In this document: positions 48,120-59,857 of the stretch, piece after piece
Layout of the letters: every line of letters starts with the position of its first letter
Position numbering within the stretch: position 1 is the stretch's first letter
Notes under the pieces: generated by a model
Seen by the model: the letters and a program-made list of their open reading frames with translations, nothing else
Told to the model about the DNA's origin: nothing
Databases searched by the model: none
Position numbers and translations under genes: made by a program
Assembly (NCBI GenBank): GCA_948567375.1
Contig: OX419759.1
Span: 3,821,303 to 3,885,302, forward strand
Length of the DNA: 64,000 nucleotides
DNA from: Lunularia cruciata
Taxonomy: Eukaryota; Streptophyta; Marchantiopsida; Lunulariales; Lunulariaceae
Reading direction: 5' to 3'

Positions 48120-49450
48120 CTGCACTTTCAAGCATTCCCTACAACATTTCAAAAATCTTTCAGCCCTAAGACTCTCTTGCAAACTTCAAAAATTCACCCA
48201 CTGGTCCCATCTTAGACCTCAGGCATCTCAAAAATCCATCCCCTGGTCCAAGCACAGCTTACATCATTTCAAAAATCTTTCAACCCTTAACACTCTCCTG
48301 CAAACTTCAAAAATTCACCCACTAGTCCTATCTCAGACCTCAGGTATCTCGAAAATCCTTCTCCTGGTCCAAGCACAGCCTATAGCATTTCAAAAATCTT
48401 TCAGCCCTAAGACTCTCCTGCAACTTCAAAAATGCACCCACTGGTCCAATCTCAGACCTCAAGCATCTCAAAAATCCTTCCCTTGGTCCAAGCACAGCCT
48501 ACAGCATTTTGAAAATCTTTCAGCCCTCAACACTCTCCTGCAACTTCAAAAATTCACTCACTAGTCCTATCTTAGACCTCAGGCATCTTGAAAATCCTTC
48601 CCCTGGTCCAAGCACAGCTTATAGCATTTCAAAAATCTTTCAGCCCTAAGAGTCTCCTGCAACTTTGAAAATTCACCCACTGGTCCAATCTCAGACCTCA
48701 GGCATCTCAAAAATCCTTCCCCTGGTCCAAGCACAGCCTACAACATTTCAAAAATCTTTTAGCCCTCAACACTCTCCTGCAACTTCAAAAATTCACCATT
48801 GGTCCGATCTCAGACCTCACGCATCTCAAAAATCCTTCCCCTGGTCCAATCACAACCTATAGCATTTTGAAAATCTTTCAGCCCTCAACACTCTCCTGCA
48901 ACTTCAAAAATTCACCCATTGGTCCTATCTCAGACCTCAGGCATCTCAAAAATCCTTCCCTTGGTCCAAGCACAGCCTAGAGCATTTCAAAAATCTTTCA
49001 GCCCTCAACACTCTCTTGCAAACTATGAAAATTCACCCACTGGTCCTATCTCAGACCTCAAGCATCTCAAAAATCCATCCCTTGGTCCAAGCCCAGCCTA
49101 CAGCATTTCAAAAAATCTTTCAGCCCTCAACACTCTCCTACAAACTTTGAAATTTCACCCACTGGTCCTATGTTAGACCTCAGGCATCTCGAAAATCCTT
49201 CCCCTAGTCCAAGCACAGCCTACAGCATTTCAAAAATCATTCAGCCCTAAGACTCTCCTGCAACTTTGAAAATTCCCCCACTGGTCCTATCTCAGACCTC
49301 AGGCATCTCAAAAATCCTTCCCCTGGTCCAAGCACATCCTACAACATTTCAAAAATCTTTCAGCCCTAAGACTCTCTTGCAATTTCAAAAATTCACCCAC
49401 TGGTCCTATCTCTGACCTCAGGCATCTCGAAAATCCTTCCCTTAGTCCTG
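48120..49450. repeat. 119-bp tandem array in the G4 3' LTR, 11 units
   Basis: Counting 'ca.tggtcc.atct.agacct' (48199, 48319, 48435, 48555, 48675, 48795, 48912, 49035, 49156, 49272, 49392) gives 11 units spaced 117-123 bp. Each has 'catctcaaaaatcc', 'ggtccaagcacagcc' and 'catttcaaaaatctttcag'. Open frames across the array on the + strand come from the repeat and are not genes. Confidence 0.95.
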
Positions 49451-49554
49451 TCTCCACAGAAGGCCTTTCTCTCCAAAGTTCTCCTCTCCTTCTATGTCTG
49501 TTCAGGCCCTTTTCTTCAAAAACCTCTTCCTACAGTCACCTCTCTCAAAGCCCT

Positions 49555-49815
49555 TTTGATTCCCTTTCCTTCCTATCCATGCTCTCAAAGCCCTACACAG
49601 CCAAGTATATCTCTTGAAAATCTTCTCTTGCAGCCAATTCACCAAAACCCCTTTTGATTCCCCTTTCCTTCTTGTCCATGCTCTCAAAGCCCTGCACAGC
49701 CAAGTATATCTCTCCAAAATCTTCTCCTGTAGCCAATTCACCAAAACCTCTTTTGATTCCCCTTTCCTTCCTGTCCATGCTCTCAAAGCCCCTGCCCAGC
49801 CAGGTGTATCCCTCG
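49555..49815. repeat. ~105-bp tandem repeat in the G4 3' LTR, about 2.5 units
   Basis: Unit 'tgattcccctttccttc.tg', 'tccatgctctcaaagccc', 'ccaattcaccaaaacc'. Same array at 59085-59345 in the other LTR. Confidence 0.85.
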
Positions 49816-50332
49816 AAAATCTCCTTCTGCAACCCTCTATATAGAACCCTTTCCCCCCAAAAATCTCCTCATGCAGCCCTTTGTCTAGAACCCTTTCCAC
49901 TCGAAAATCCTCTCTTTCCGAGCTGAGTTCCTTCACTCCTCTATCTTTTTCTTGCTGTTTTTCCCCCCAAACCTTTCATTGTCACAACTCCTCTAAAGCC
50001 TCCCAAGTATTTCCAACTCAAAGACTCCTTTTTGCTCCTCTTCTAAGGCAAATACTCCTTCATTCCAATAACTTAAAACATAACCTAAGCTAGTGTAACC
50101 CAACATTATTTCTTGGCTCAAGCCACATTAAAAGACTCCTTGAGCTAATAACACCATAACTTTTCTCGGCTGCACAATAATATAGGAAATATCTCCCGCA
50201 ACAAGGTAGCATAAAACTACACCTGAGACATATTGACATAAATCCATGTTCCTTACAACAACTAGAAGAGAAAAAGAAAGTTTATCACACCAAAAGCCTC
50301 AAGGGTACACATGGGCTATATTCCTGACTACA

Positions 50333-50346
50333 TTCACCCCCACCAA
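50333..50346 (-). promoter_or_regulatory. G4 polypurine tract
   Basis: ggtgggggtgaa on the - strand directly next to the 3' LTR; primes plus-strand DNA synthesis. Confidence 0.75.
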
Positions 50347-50387
50347 TCTTGTGCAGCCACCGGTCTGCACCAGCAAGTCCATTGTGA

Positions 50388-51881
50388 TCAATATGAGCTT
50401 TCTTCATTGGCATCTTCGAAATCACCTCCAGAGCCAAAGTCATGATCTCTTTCCTCCTCGGTTTGTAATCGCCTCTTGAAAAGTTTAACCCTTTTCCTTG
50501 CATATGGCAGACGATGTTCAGTACCATTTAGCTCTTGCACACTATAGGTGGAATTCTTGTGAACTTTGGTAACAACAAATGGGCCATGCCAACGGCGGGC
50601 AAACTTCTTGAGGGTCGAATGATGTATGTCTAGGCTGTTATCAAAAATCACCACCCAGCCCCCTTCACTGATAGGCACTGGTCGCAGTCGGTGAGTCTTG
50701 TCAAAGTATACTTTGTTTCTCAGCCGCACTTCCTTCACCTTCTCGTGTGCCATTTGTATCCTTTGTGGTGTCAGATTAAAGTGCTTGATTTTGAGCATTA
50801 TCAATTCTTTTGTAGACACATTGTCCTCCCACTGAACAGTTCTCCAACTAATGATGTCCTCTTCCACAGGCATAATAGGTAAGTGCCCTGATACTAGTTC
50901 AGCAGACGGCATTCGAGTCATTGAGCTGCAAGTTAACCTATCAACCATAAGCGCTAAGGGCAGCAAATCAGGCCATTTGTAGGTCTCACCTTGGCAAGCC
51001 TTCACCAAAGCATTCACTATTGGCGGATGACCTTGCTCATTCTTACCGTTGGCTTCCGGATTGTAGGCAGTAGTCAGGTTCAGTTTGATGTTGAACTTAG
51101 CAAAGAAGTCAGTTGCTTCCCTTGCATCCAACTCACCTTGATCTGCCCTCATCCGATAGAAACATCCGTGCTTGGCAACGATATCCTCTAAGACAAATTG
51201 ACACGCATGTTGGGTATCCATAGACGACAATGCTCTTCCTTCCACATAATTAGACAGGTCTTCCCTAGCTAGTACTAGATATTTAGCTCCTTGAACTCCT
51301 AAAGGCATATGAACCAAGTCCAAAACCCACTGAAAATGGAGATTTAGCGGATAAGTAGGTTTCAAGCCATCTCTGTGCCTTACCTTGGAGTAGATTTGAC
51401 AGATTTGACAAGTTTCCACATACCATCGTACCTTTGTGTAAATACCTGGCCACCAGTACAAACCCCGGATGCGCTTGTATGTACCCTGAACCCCATGATG
51501 TTCGGCAGCATCCACGTCGTACAACTCCCATAGCACTCTTTGCTTCATCTCCTCATCTCCCAACACTCTTAGTGGAACTCCAGAGCTGCCCTTGGGCCTT
51601 CGCCAGAGATACCCGTCCTTCAACAAGAATTTTTCCGATCTCCTTCTAATCTTCTCAAACTCTTCCCTGGTCCATTCAGAGTTCTTCTCTAGAGAACTAA
51701 GATACTTCCCAACCACCAGAAGATCATCCTTGTACAGTTCTTCTCTAAAGGGTAAGTTCAATTCCAGCTCATGCACATCCACCATACAATCATTTTCAGC
51801 TCCTTCATAACATGCTCTAGACAACATATTAGCTACCGGATTGTCCTTCCCAGCTATATACCTTAGCTCTAGATTAAACAT
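50388..51881 (-). CDS. G4 RNase H end and integrase (open frame)
   Basis: 497 open codons. Begins in RNase H (LELRYIAGKDNPVANMLSRA). Integrase zinc part: AEHHGVQGTYKRIRGLYWWP, ETCQICQIYS. Core: WVLDLVHMPLGVQ (Asp), YRMRADQGELDARE (Asp), AYNPEANGKNEQGH (Glu). Tail: RRWHGPFVVTKVHKNSTYSV, PYARKRVKLFKRR and an acidic end. All catalytic residues are present. Same frame as the reverse transcriptase upstream, with one TAG between them. Confidence 0.9.
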   Translation of the reverse strand: MFNLELRYIAGKDNPVANMLSRACYEGAENDCMVDVHELELNLPFREELYKDDLLVVGKYLSSLEKNSEWTREEFEKIRRRSEKFLLKDGYLWRRPKGSSGVPLRVLGDEEMKQRVLWELYDVDAAEHHGVQGTYKRIRGLYWWPGIYTKVRWYVETCQICQIYSKVRHRDGLKPTYPLNLHFQWVLDLVHMPLGVQGAKYLVLAREDLSNYVEGRALSSMDTQHACQFVLEDIVAKHGCFYRMRADQGELDAREATDFFAKFNIKLNLTTAYNPEANGKNEQGHPPIVNALVKACQGETYKWPDLLPLALMVDRLTCSSMTRMPSAELVSGHLPIMPVEEDIISWRTVQWEDNVSTKELIMLKIKHFNLTPQRIQMAHEKVKEVRLRNKVYFDKTHRLRPVPISEGGWVVIFDNSLDIHHSTLKKFARRWHGPFVVTKVHKNSTYSVQELNGTEHRLPYARKRVKLFKRRLQTEEERDHDFGSGGDFEDANEESSY

Positions 51882-51896
51882 CCAAATGAACGCTAT

Positions 51897-53834
51897 CTAG
51901 CGCAACATGGCAATGTCTGGAGTGTCACAGTTGGCAACCATTCCAAGCAGTGGCAAGCAATCTGTCTCTAGGATGACATAGGTCCCTATTAGGCAGTTTC
52001 TATCCTGTCTTAGTGCTATCTTGGCACCCCACAATTCCCATTTGATCTGAGGGTACCTCCGTTGCTGTTCCATGAAGATCCTTGCTCCAAACCTTGCTGC
52101 AAATCTGCTGCCGTTCTCGTTGTCTTGGCCCACAGCCCAACCAACAGCCTAGGGACTTGAGTCAACCATAACTATAATTGGTCGTCCACAGCGGTAGTCA
52201 AGCGGGTGGAGCACAGGCGGGTTCTACAGCGCTTTCTTCAGTTTTGCCATAGCAACCAAATGTTCCGGTCTCCAAACAAACCTGATCCTTTTCCTCAAAA
52301 GCTGGTAGAGCGGCTCTACAACATGACCAAAGTGCGGAATCCATATACAGTAGAAAATGCATGCCCCTAAGAACCTTCTTACCTCCTAAACTGAGGAACA
52401 GTCCTTGATCTTCCCTATTATGTCCACCTTTTCCGGATTTGGCTTCCTTCCATACAAGCCATACAAGTGTCCCACCACAAGGATTTCTCCAAGTCCAAAT
52501 GCTGACTTCTCTCCAGAGAGAGTCACCCCCGCTTCCATCAACCTTCTCAGTATCGCCTCTACATCTTGAATATGATCTATGACAAACCCCCTAATTCCTC
52601 CATCCACCAAAGTTTCATCTTTCTCGCTCTTTGTGCAACCCTTGACAGGTATATCATCCAAGAATGGACGGGTCTTCTCAGGGATAAAAGACTGCAAAAT
52701 TCAATTCATAGCGCTTTGCATATGCGCCACAGAGTTAGTAGCCCTCATTGGGAGAGTGCACATATGCATCAGCCCTAACGGTGTTCGCATCATAGTTATG
52801 TCCCGGCTCCCTTTAGCAAGCTGAAACTGATCATAACTTGAATACAAATCTCCTATAGAATAGATTGCCCTTCCTGCAAACTCCTCAGCAAACTCATCCA
52901 CAGCCGATCCAACACCAGAATTCCGGATTGTTACCTTATTTGGCGGTTGCATATCCTATATGAACCGCAACTTACCATTCTTCTTCCGAACAATGAACCA
53001 ACGATTTGAGTATGGCGCTTTTGATGGTTCTAAAATCTTTGCCTGAACTTTCTCCTTCAATAGTTCTGTCAGCTGGGGCAAAAGCGCCTTTGGCACTGGT
53101 ATTGGTCTCAGATCCCATGGTACATGCGGAACTTTGAAAATTATCATTGGTGTGATTTCCTGCGGGTTCACACACCCAATCTCCTTGATCTTGAAAGCAA
53201 AAGCCTTCCCACACTTCCCAATCATTTCCTTAAATGCACGGTGCTCAACTTCTGTGAGCAATCCATCCCCTCCGACCGTAAGCTCATCCAAGGTCTCTTT
53301 AGTAAACAAATGACCAATGTGCTTTTCCTACCTCAGTCTCGGTTCCTCTTTAGTCCTACGTATCAAATCAGAAGCATCCAATGGCAATGGGACAGCAATA
53401 GGACAAACCTTTTTGTCCACTATTTTGTACTTAGTGTCACATCTCACTTCATGAACCAACCTTGAAAGTGTTTCATGAAGCTCCCTTCCTATTTCAATCA
53501 CGGGTTCTCCTTTCTCCATTACCCCGATCACCTTCTGGACTGCCCTACCTTCTCCCCAATCCTCCACCAGTCCAATGATAGTCTTGCTATCATCCATTTC
53601 CCTTGCTGTTTTCAGAACTCTCTCTTTCCCTTTCATTCTCTTCTGCAAAATTCTCGTGGTACTCCCTACATGTGCAAAGCAAACAGTTCCACCACTCTGG
53701 ATTCCCACATAGGTCCTATCAAAACAGTCTTCCTCACTGATCTCTTGCGGTGGAATGTAGCATAGGGCGCCTTGTCCCTCCACCTTCTCTGACAAGATGC
53801 CTAGTGGAAACCATACCTTCCAGTAGGCTTTTTT
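51897..53834 (-). pseudogene. G4 reverse transcriptase and RNase H
   Basis: One frame from the frameshift site at 53828 to the integrase, broken only by stops at about 53325, 52955, 52700, 52390, 52230, 52150 and 51895. Start: AYWKVWFPLGILSEKVEG; linker LRPIPVPKALLPQLTELLKE; SNRWFIVRKKNGKLRFI; YSSYDQFQLAKGSRDITMMR; catalytic RPFLDDIPVKG (FLDD at about 52653-52664) rather than YxDD; GYLY-like GHLYGLYGRKPNPEKV. RNase H: VMVDSSP, a stop, AVGWAVGQDNENG. The stops fall at positions where Gln or Trp is expected. Confidence 0.85.
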
Positions 53835-53836
53835 GG
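53790..53836 (-). promoter_or_regulatory. Candidate -1 ribosomal frameshift site between protease and pol of G4
   Basis: On the - strand the gag-protease frame reads CCA AAA AAG CCT, so the heptamer A-AAA-AAG (53828-53834) is in the correct phase. pol continues in the -1 frame immediately after it (GCC TAC TGG). Directly downstream CCTACTGGAA can pair with TTCCACTAGG (one mismatch, 8-nt loop). The upper five-pair stem starts 5 nt after the heptamer. The gag-protease frame ends 25 nt later. Confidence 0.5.
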
Positions 53837-56158
53837 ATCTCTTAACTCTCTCCTGTTCCTGTTGCTGCCCAGCAATACAATAGGGAATTGCACTATTCTG
53901 GCCCTATTCTGACTTTTAACCTTCAACACGTGAGTCCCATTGTTCAGAACTTTGCTCTCCATTCTAAACTGAGTAATGAAGGGCTGTCCTAGGATCACCG
54001 GGTAGGACAAGGTATCATGCACGAACACATTAATAGGCTCTACCACATTCCCTATCTTGATTCTGACATCTTGACAAGCTCCCCACAATGCATTTCTGGT
54101 TCTATTCACTGATTTTACCTTCCAATCGATGTCACGGTCCACCTTCCATTGCCCTTCATCGTAGACCGCCTTTGACACGAGATTGACCTCAGATCCTGAA
54201 TCAATCAACGCTCTCACCGGTGCTTTCACTCCTTGCATCTCAATCTTGCACTCGCTGCAACTTCTCGCCCAAAAGGAGTCTTGCACCTCCTCTGACAAGG
54301 GCACAAAAGACGTCTCATCCTCAAGTGCAGCATCATAGACATGTGCTTCTCGGGTCTCATCCTCTGGTTTTTCTTGTTCAAGCTCAAGCCCAAAAGTTCC
54401 CACCTCTCCTTCAGCCTCACTCCTGTCCTCGTACAGCAAGGATGTGTGCGGTCCTTCCTTGTAGAATTGTTTCTTCTTTGCCTTGACAAGGATAAGGTCC
54501 TGCACATCCTTCCTCAAGCTACCAAAGAACTCTTCGTTTGTGAAACCCCTCACCTCTTGCTTCCAGAACTTTTTGGCAATCTCTTGCGGATCCAATTCCA
54601 TTTCTATGTCCCGGCTCAACAGCCAACCCGGCCCCTTCCTAGGAGATCTCTCTCCCTGCTTTTGGTTTGCTGCCCCTTCTGTGTCCATTTGTGACTCTTC
54701 TCCAATGCCCAAATTCTGATCCTTGCTCTTTTGTGCATCGTTGAACTGCACCTCTTTCCTTCTAACCTGCCTCCTCTCCGGTTCCACTCGCTGTTGCTTT
54801 TCCCTTGGCTGCCCTTCACTATCTGCCCGTTGATCAGATTTTAGTTTCTCTTCCACCATAGCATCCCAAGTGGCACCAATTTCCGCAGTGATGGCAGTTA
54901 TTACCACCGGCACATCCCACCCTGATTTCCTCCCGACCTGCTCTGCTAGTCTCTTCTTCTCAACTTCTCCTAGGTCTGCACATTGCTTCACTTCACTCAT
55001 TGCACTATACACACTAGGCTCAAATGCAGCGACTGCCATACTTACTTCACGTTTGCCCATGTGTCTTTCCAGCAAAGCCTTCATCCTTCCCCTGTTACCG
55101 TTCAGCGGTATTGGCTCCCCAATATCATAGAAGGCTATCTTCTTCATCCCGGGTTCTCCAACAAACTTCGCCCACTATTTGCATACGGTTTCTGATAGCT
55201 CTTGTCAATCCCTTTTGGCATGACTCTTACTATCACACCACATGCACCCATAGGGTTGCCTCCTCTCTCCATCCGTCCTCGCAGTGCTACTCCCACTCTG
55301 CAACTGGTCGACCTTGGTGGTCAAAATCTTCAACCCCTCCATCAGTTGCGAGATCTCATCCGCTACTGCTTCTTTGGGCATCTCACTCACTTGATGTCCC
55401 TCCTTCCCTCTCCCAGACCCAACCACGTTACTCCGAATAGGCACTTTGGCTATTGCTTCTTCATTCATCTCTCTCTGCCTCCACCTACGGCTTTCCCAGA
55501 CAACCGCCTCCTCAATCTTTCCCCACTCTACCGCTCCCAACCAATCAGGTTGGAGCAAATCGAGTGCATACTCCAACTCATCCCGCAAACGACTATCCGC
55601 AGCTCGTAGAAAGTAGTTAGACCTTTGTAGTCTAATGGCCTCAGCTTCACAAGCTGACAGATGCCCCAGTCTCTTGTTAAACTCTCTTAGGAGATCTTGA
55701 GGCCCCAAGTTTTTACTCCTATCATTCACCCAATCCAAGAACATGGCCTGGGTGACCCGATCTGCATCTTGCAGCAAGAATTCCTCTTTCATCATCTGGG
55801 AGAACTCCTCCCATGTCTCCGCCCCTCTCACCAAGCCCTCAACCACCTTCCTGATTTTGAGTTCAGCCAACATAGGAAACCTAGCAATGGCAATGTTCTC
55901 ATCCAAATCATGAAGCTTAACCTCTCTCCAGTAGACCTTCAGGTACTTGGTCACGTCCTTACCATCAAATTCCCCTTGCTGATCTACCACAATGCGCAAA
56001 CACTTCGTGACTTGTGAAGACCACGCTTTCACCTCTCTTGCTTTGTCTTGATCCTTCATGGCTCTCATGGTTGCCATGACAATCAGTGAGATCTCTTGTT
56101 CCCTTGTCATAGCTGTAGATGAAGCCTTTGGGCCCATCTCTACCTCAACACAGCTCAC
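53801..56158 (-). pseudogene. G4 gag and protease polyprotein
   Basis: gag starts at ATG 56156-56158. Capsid: KYLKVYWREVKLHDLDENIA, WEEFSQMMKEEFLLQDADRV, LLREFNKRLGHLSACEAEAI, and a zinc-knuckle start CMWCDSKSHAKRD at the first of two stops (near 55205 and 55165). The same frame then runs from 55147 to 53801: charged linker, protease CKIEMQGVKAPVRALIDSGS (about 54180-54260) with intact D-S-G, and LSYPVILGQPFITQFRME, the flap end. Apart from the two stops it is one frame of 785 codons. Confidence 0.85.
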
Positions 56159-56239
56159 TACTGTCCACTTAGATCAGTCCAATCTGTCCTTGTTCCTTTC
56201 CCCAACTCCAACTAGTCGTAACGTCTAAGCACAAGCCTC

Positions 56240-56262
56240 GAGATTCCCTAGCATGGTTGCCA
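56240..56262 (-). promoter_or_regulatory. G4 candidate primer-binding site
   Basis: On the - strand TGGCAACCATGC starts five bases after the 5' LTR end. It begins with the required TGG but I cannot name the tRNA. It is not the initiator-Met site used by C1, G2 and G3. Confidence 0.5.
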
Positions 56263-56266
56263 CTTA

Positions 56267-59200
56267 TGTCGTGGGGAACGTTTGGTCTTGAGAGTGCGCC
56301 GAGCACATGGCTGCTCGTGCTTAGTTTTCCTTACTGTCTTTCTTTTGGATTTTCCCGTAGACTGACATTCCTTCCCTACTCCTGGATTGTCGGGAATTTG
56401 TCTCTATATAAACTTGTTGTTTCAATTTCCCTGAGGTTGGCTCTCCTTGAAGGTTTTTTTTATCCTTGACTTTTGCAAAACTAATCTTGTCAAGCGAGTC
56501 TGGTGTTATGGTTTCTACCTCTGCCTGGTCTCATATTCTATTTTCACATCAGGTTCAAGCTATGGTTCGGGATCTAGCCGTTCATAGACCTAGGTCAGGT
56601 GGCCCTTTGATAAACTAAAATAAAATAAATAAATGACAACTAAGTGATCTAACTGAACATAAACCCGGGTGTCCAGATCATTTAATTATGCTATTAACCT
56701 GGACCGGACTAAGAGCTCCTAGAATGGAGTTTTCCTCTAGTCACAATTCATAACACAAATCCGCTTCCAAGACTCATCATTCACAAGAATTTCAACAACA
56801 AAGTTTACAAGGTTGGATAAGTCAAATAGTTCTAGTCAAGGCAATGTCTGCCCTAAGGTTGAAACTGCTCATCAACTCAGCCCGGCACTTCACGTATACT
56901 TTGTCCAACAGCAGACAAGGCAACTCACCCTCCGAACCTCTTCATTCTCCTATGCCTTGTTTTGCAGATCAGATTCACTCCATTCAGACAGGCCAAACAA
57001 CTTCAAATATTTTCTTGCCCTTGCTCCAGATGAACTGATCCACTTCAAAATTCTCCTCTTCTTCTTCCTGACTTTGGGACATATCCTTCGGCAACTTCTG
57101 CAGCAAATCCTCTTCAGACCTACGAAAATTCTCTATTTTCTGAATCTCCTGTCCTCTTGCTTCCCTGCAAAATTTTGTTCTCTTCAACTTCTGCCCTAAC
57201 CCCTTCAGACTTGCAAAAATTTCTCTTCTGTCCAAGCACTTCTTCTCTTGCACATTGTTCATTCCTTTGAGAGAAAACCCTTTTTCTCCCGTGCACTTTC
57301 AAGCATTGCCTACAGAATTTCAAAAATCTTTCAGCCCTAAAACTCTCCTGCAAACTTTGAAAATTCACCCACTGGTCCTATCTCAGACCTCAAGCATCTT
57401 GAAAATCCTTCCTCTAGTCCAAGCACAGCTTACAGCATTTCGAAAATCTTTCAGCCCTCAACACTCTCCTGCAAACTTTGAAAATTCACCCATTGGTCCT
57501 ATCTCAGACCTTGGGCATCTCGAAAATCCTTTCCATGGTCCAAGCACAGCCTACAACATTTCAAAAATCTTTCAGCCCTAAGACTCTCTTGCAACTTCAA
57601 AAATTCACCCACTGGTCCAATCTCAGACCTCAGGCATCTTGAAAATCCTTCCCCTGGTCCAAGCACATCCTACATCATTTCAAAAATCTTTCAGCCCTCA
57701 ACACTCTCCTGCAACTTCAAAAATTCACCCATTGGTCCTATCTCAGACCTCAGGCATCTTGAAAATCCTTCCCTTGGTCCAAGCACAGCCTAGAGCATTT
57801 CAAAAATCTTTCAGCCCTCAACACTCTCCTGCAAACTTTGAAAATTCACCCACTGGTCCTATCTCAGACCTCAGGCATCTCGAAAATCGTTCCCCTGGTC
57901 CAAGCACAGCCTACAGCATTTCAAAAATCTTTCAGCCCTCAACACTCTCCTACAAACTTCAAAAATTCACCCATTGGTCCTATCTTAGACCTCAGGCATC
58001 TCGAAAATCCTTCCCCTGGTCCAAGCACAGCCTACAACATTTCAAAAATCTTTCAGCCTTAAGACTCTCTTGCAACTTCAAAAATTCACCCACTGGTCCT
58101 ATCTCAGACCTCATGCATCTCAAAAATCCTTCCCCTGGTCCAAGCACAGCCTAGAGCATTTCAAAAATCTTTCAGCCCTAAGACTCTCCTGCAATTTTGA
58201 AAATTCACCCATTGGTCCTATCTCTGACCTTAGGCATCTCAAAAATCCTTCCCTTGGTCCAAGCACAGCCTACACCATTTTGAAACTCTTTCAGCCCTAA
58301 GACTCTCATGCAACTTCAAAAATTCACCCAATGGTCCAATCTCAGACCTCAAGCATCTCGAAAATCCTTCCCCTCGTCCAAGCACAGCCTACAGCATTTT
58401 GAAAATCTTTCAGCCCTCAACACTCTGCTGCAACTTCAAAAATTCACCCATTGGTCCTATCTCAGACCTCAGGCATCTCAAAAATCCTTCCCCCGGTCCA
58501 AGCACAGCCTACACCATTTCAAAAATCTTTTAGCCCTAAGACTCTCTTGCAATTAAAAAATTCACCCATTGGTCCAATCTCAGACCTCAAGCATCTCAAA
58601 AATCCTTCCCCTAGTCCAAGCACAGCCTACAGCATTTCGAAAATCTTTCAACCCTCAACAGTCTAATGCAACCTTCAAAAATTCACCCATTGGTCCTATC
58701 TTAGACCTCAGGCATCTCGAAAATCCTTCCCCTTGTCCAAGCACAGCCTACAGCATTTCAAAAATCTTTTAGCCCTAAGACTCTCCTGCAACTTTGAAAA
58801 TTCACCCACTGGTCCAATCTCAGACCTCAGGCATCTCAAAAATCCTTCCCCTAGTCCAAGCACAGCCTACAGCATTTCAAAAATCTTTCAGCGCTAAGAC
58901 TCTCCTGCAACTTTGAAAATTCACCCACTGGTCCTATCTCAGACCTCAAGCATCTCAAAAATTTTCCCCTAGTCCTGTCTCCACAGAAGGCCTTTCTCTC
59001 CAAAGTTCTACTCTCCTTCCATGTCTGTTCAGGCCCTATTCTTTGAAAACGTCTTCCTACAGTCACCTCTCTCAAAGCACTTTCAATTCCCTTTCCTTCC
59101 TGTCCATGCTCTCAAAGCTCTGCACAGCCAGGTATATCTCTTGAAAATCTTCTCTTGCAGCCAATTCACCAAAACCCCTTTCGATTCTCCTTTCCTTCTT

Positions 59201-59857
59201 GTCCATGCTCTCAAAGCCCTGCACAGCTAGGTATATCTCTCCAAAATCTTCTCCTGTAGCCAATTCACCAAAACGCCTTTCGATTCCCCTTTCCTTCTTG
59301 TCCATGCTCTCAAACCCCCTGCCCAGCCAGGTATATCCCTCAAAAATCTCCTTCTGCAACTCTCTGTCCAGAACCCTTCCCCTTGAAAATCTCCTCTTGC
59401 AGCCCTCTGTCTAGAACCCTTTCCACTCAAAAATCCTCTCCTTCCGAGCTGAGTTCCTTCACTCCTCTAAATTTTTCCTGTTGTTTTTCCCCCAAACCTT
59501 TCATTGGCACAACTCCTCTAAAGCCTCCCAAGTATTTCCAACTCAAAGACTCCTTTTTGCTCCTCTTCTAAGGCAAATACTCCTTCATTCCAATAACATA
59601 AAACAGAACCTGAGCTAGTGTAACCCAACATTATTTCTTGGCTCAAGCCACATTAAAAGACTCCTTGAGCTAATAACACCATAAATTTTCCCGACTGCAC
59701 AATAATATAGGAAATATCTCCCACAGCAAGGTAGCATAAAACTACACCCAAGACATATTGACATAAACCCATGTTCCTTACAACAACTAGAAGAGAAAAA
59801 GAAAGTTTATCACACCAAAAGCCTCAAGGGTATACGTGGGCTATTTTCCCGACGACA
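56267..59857 (-). repeat. G4 5' LTR
   Basis: 3591 bp partner of 47090-50332. Holds the 119-bp array with 14 units (57295-58980) and the 105-bp array (59085-59345). Confidence 0.95.
57295..58980. repeat. 119-bp tandem array in the G4 5' LTR, 14 units
   Basis: Units counted from 'ca.tggtcc.atct' at 57367, 57489, 57607, 57727, 57848, 57970, 58089, 58206, 58326, 58446, 58564, 58685, 58804 and 58924. Three units more than in the other LTR, which explains the length difference of 348 bp. Confidence 0.95.

Larger units (their letters stand above)
47090..50332 (-). repeat. G4 3' LTR
   Basis: 3243 bp. Contains a 119-bp tandem array (48120-49450) and a 105-bp array (49555-49810). Shorter than its partner mainly because it holds three fewer 119-bp units. 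Confidence 0.95.
47090..59857 (-). mobile_element. G4: Ty3/gypsy element with giant LTRs
   Basis: LTRs 47090-50332 (3243 bp) and 56267-59857 (3591 bp), both TGTCGTGGGGAAC...GACA, with target duplication ccga (47086-47089 and 59858-59861). Primer and polypurine sites give - strand orientation. Internal part is only 5.9 kb: gag, protease, reverse transcriptase, RNase H, integrase. gag-protease is one frame and pol another (-1), with only a handful of stops. It is the best preserved element of the window. It has no chromodomain. Confidence 0.95.

Noticed and set aside
48120-49450. CRISPR-like regular spacing of repeats
   Set aside because: The whole 119-bp unit is repeated without unique spacers, and the host is a plant.
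53475-55440. Several + strand frames of 70-138 codons opposite G4 gag/pol
   Set aside because: Antisense shadows of the long G4 frames.
48665-58772. Many overlapping + strand reading frames of 60-170 codons with similar Ser/Pro-rich sequence
   Set aside because: They arise from the 119-bp arrays of the G4 LTRs; the unit is not a multiple of three, so the same peptide recurs in all frames. Not genes.
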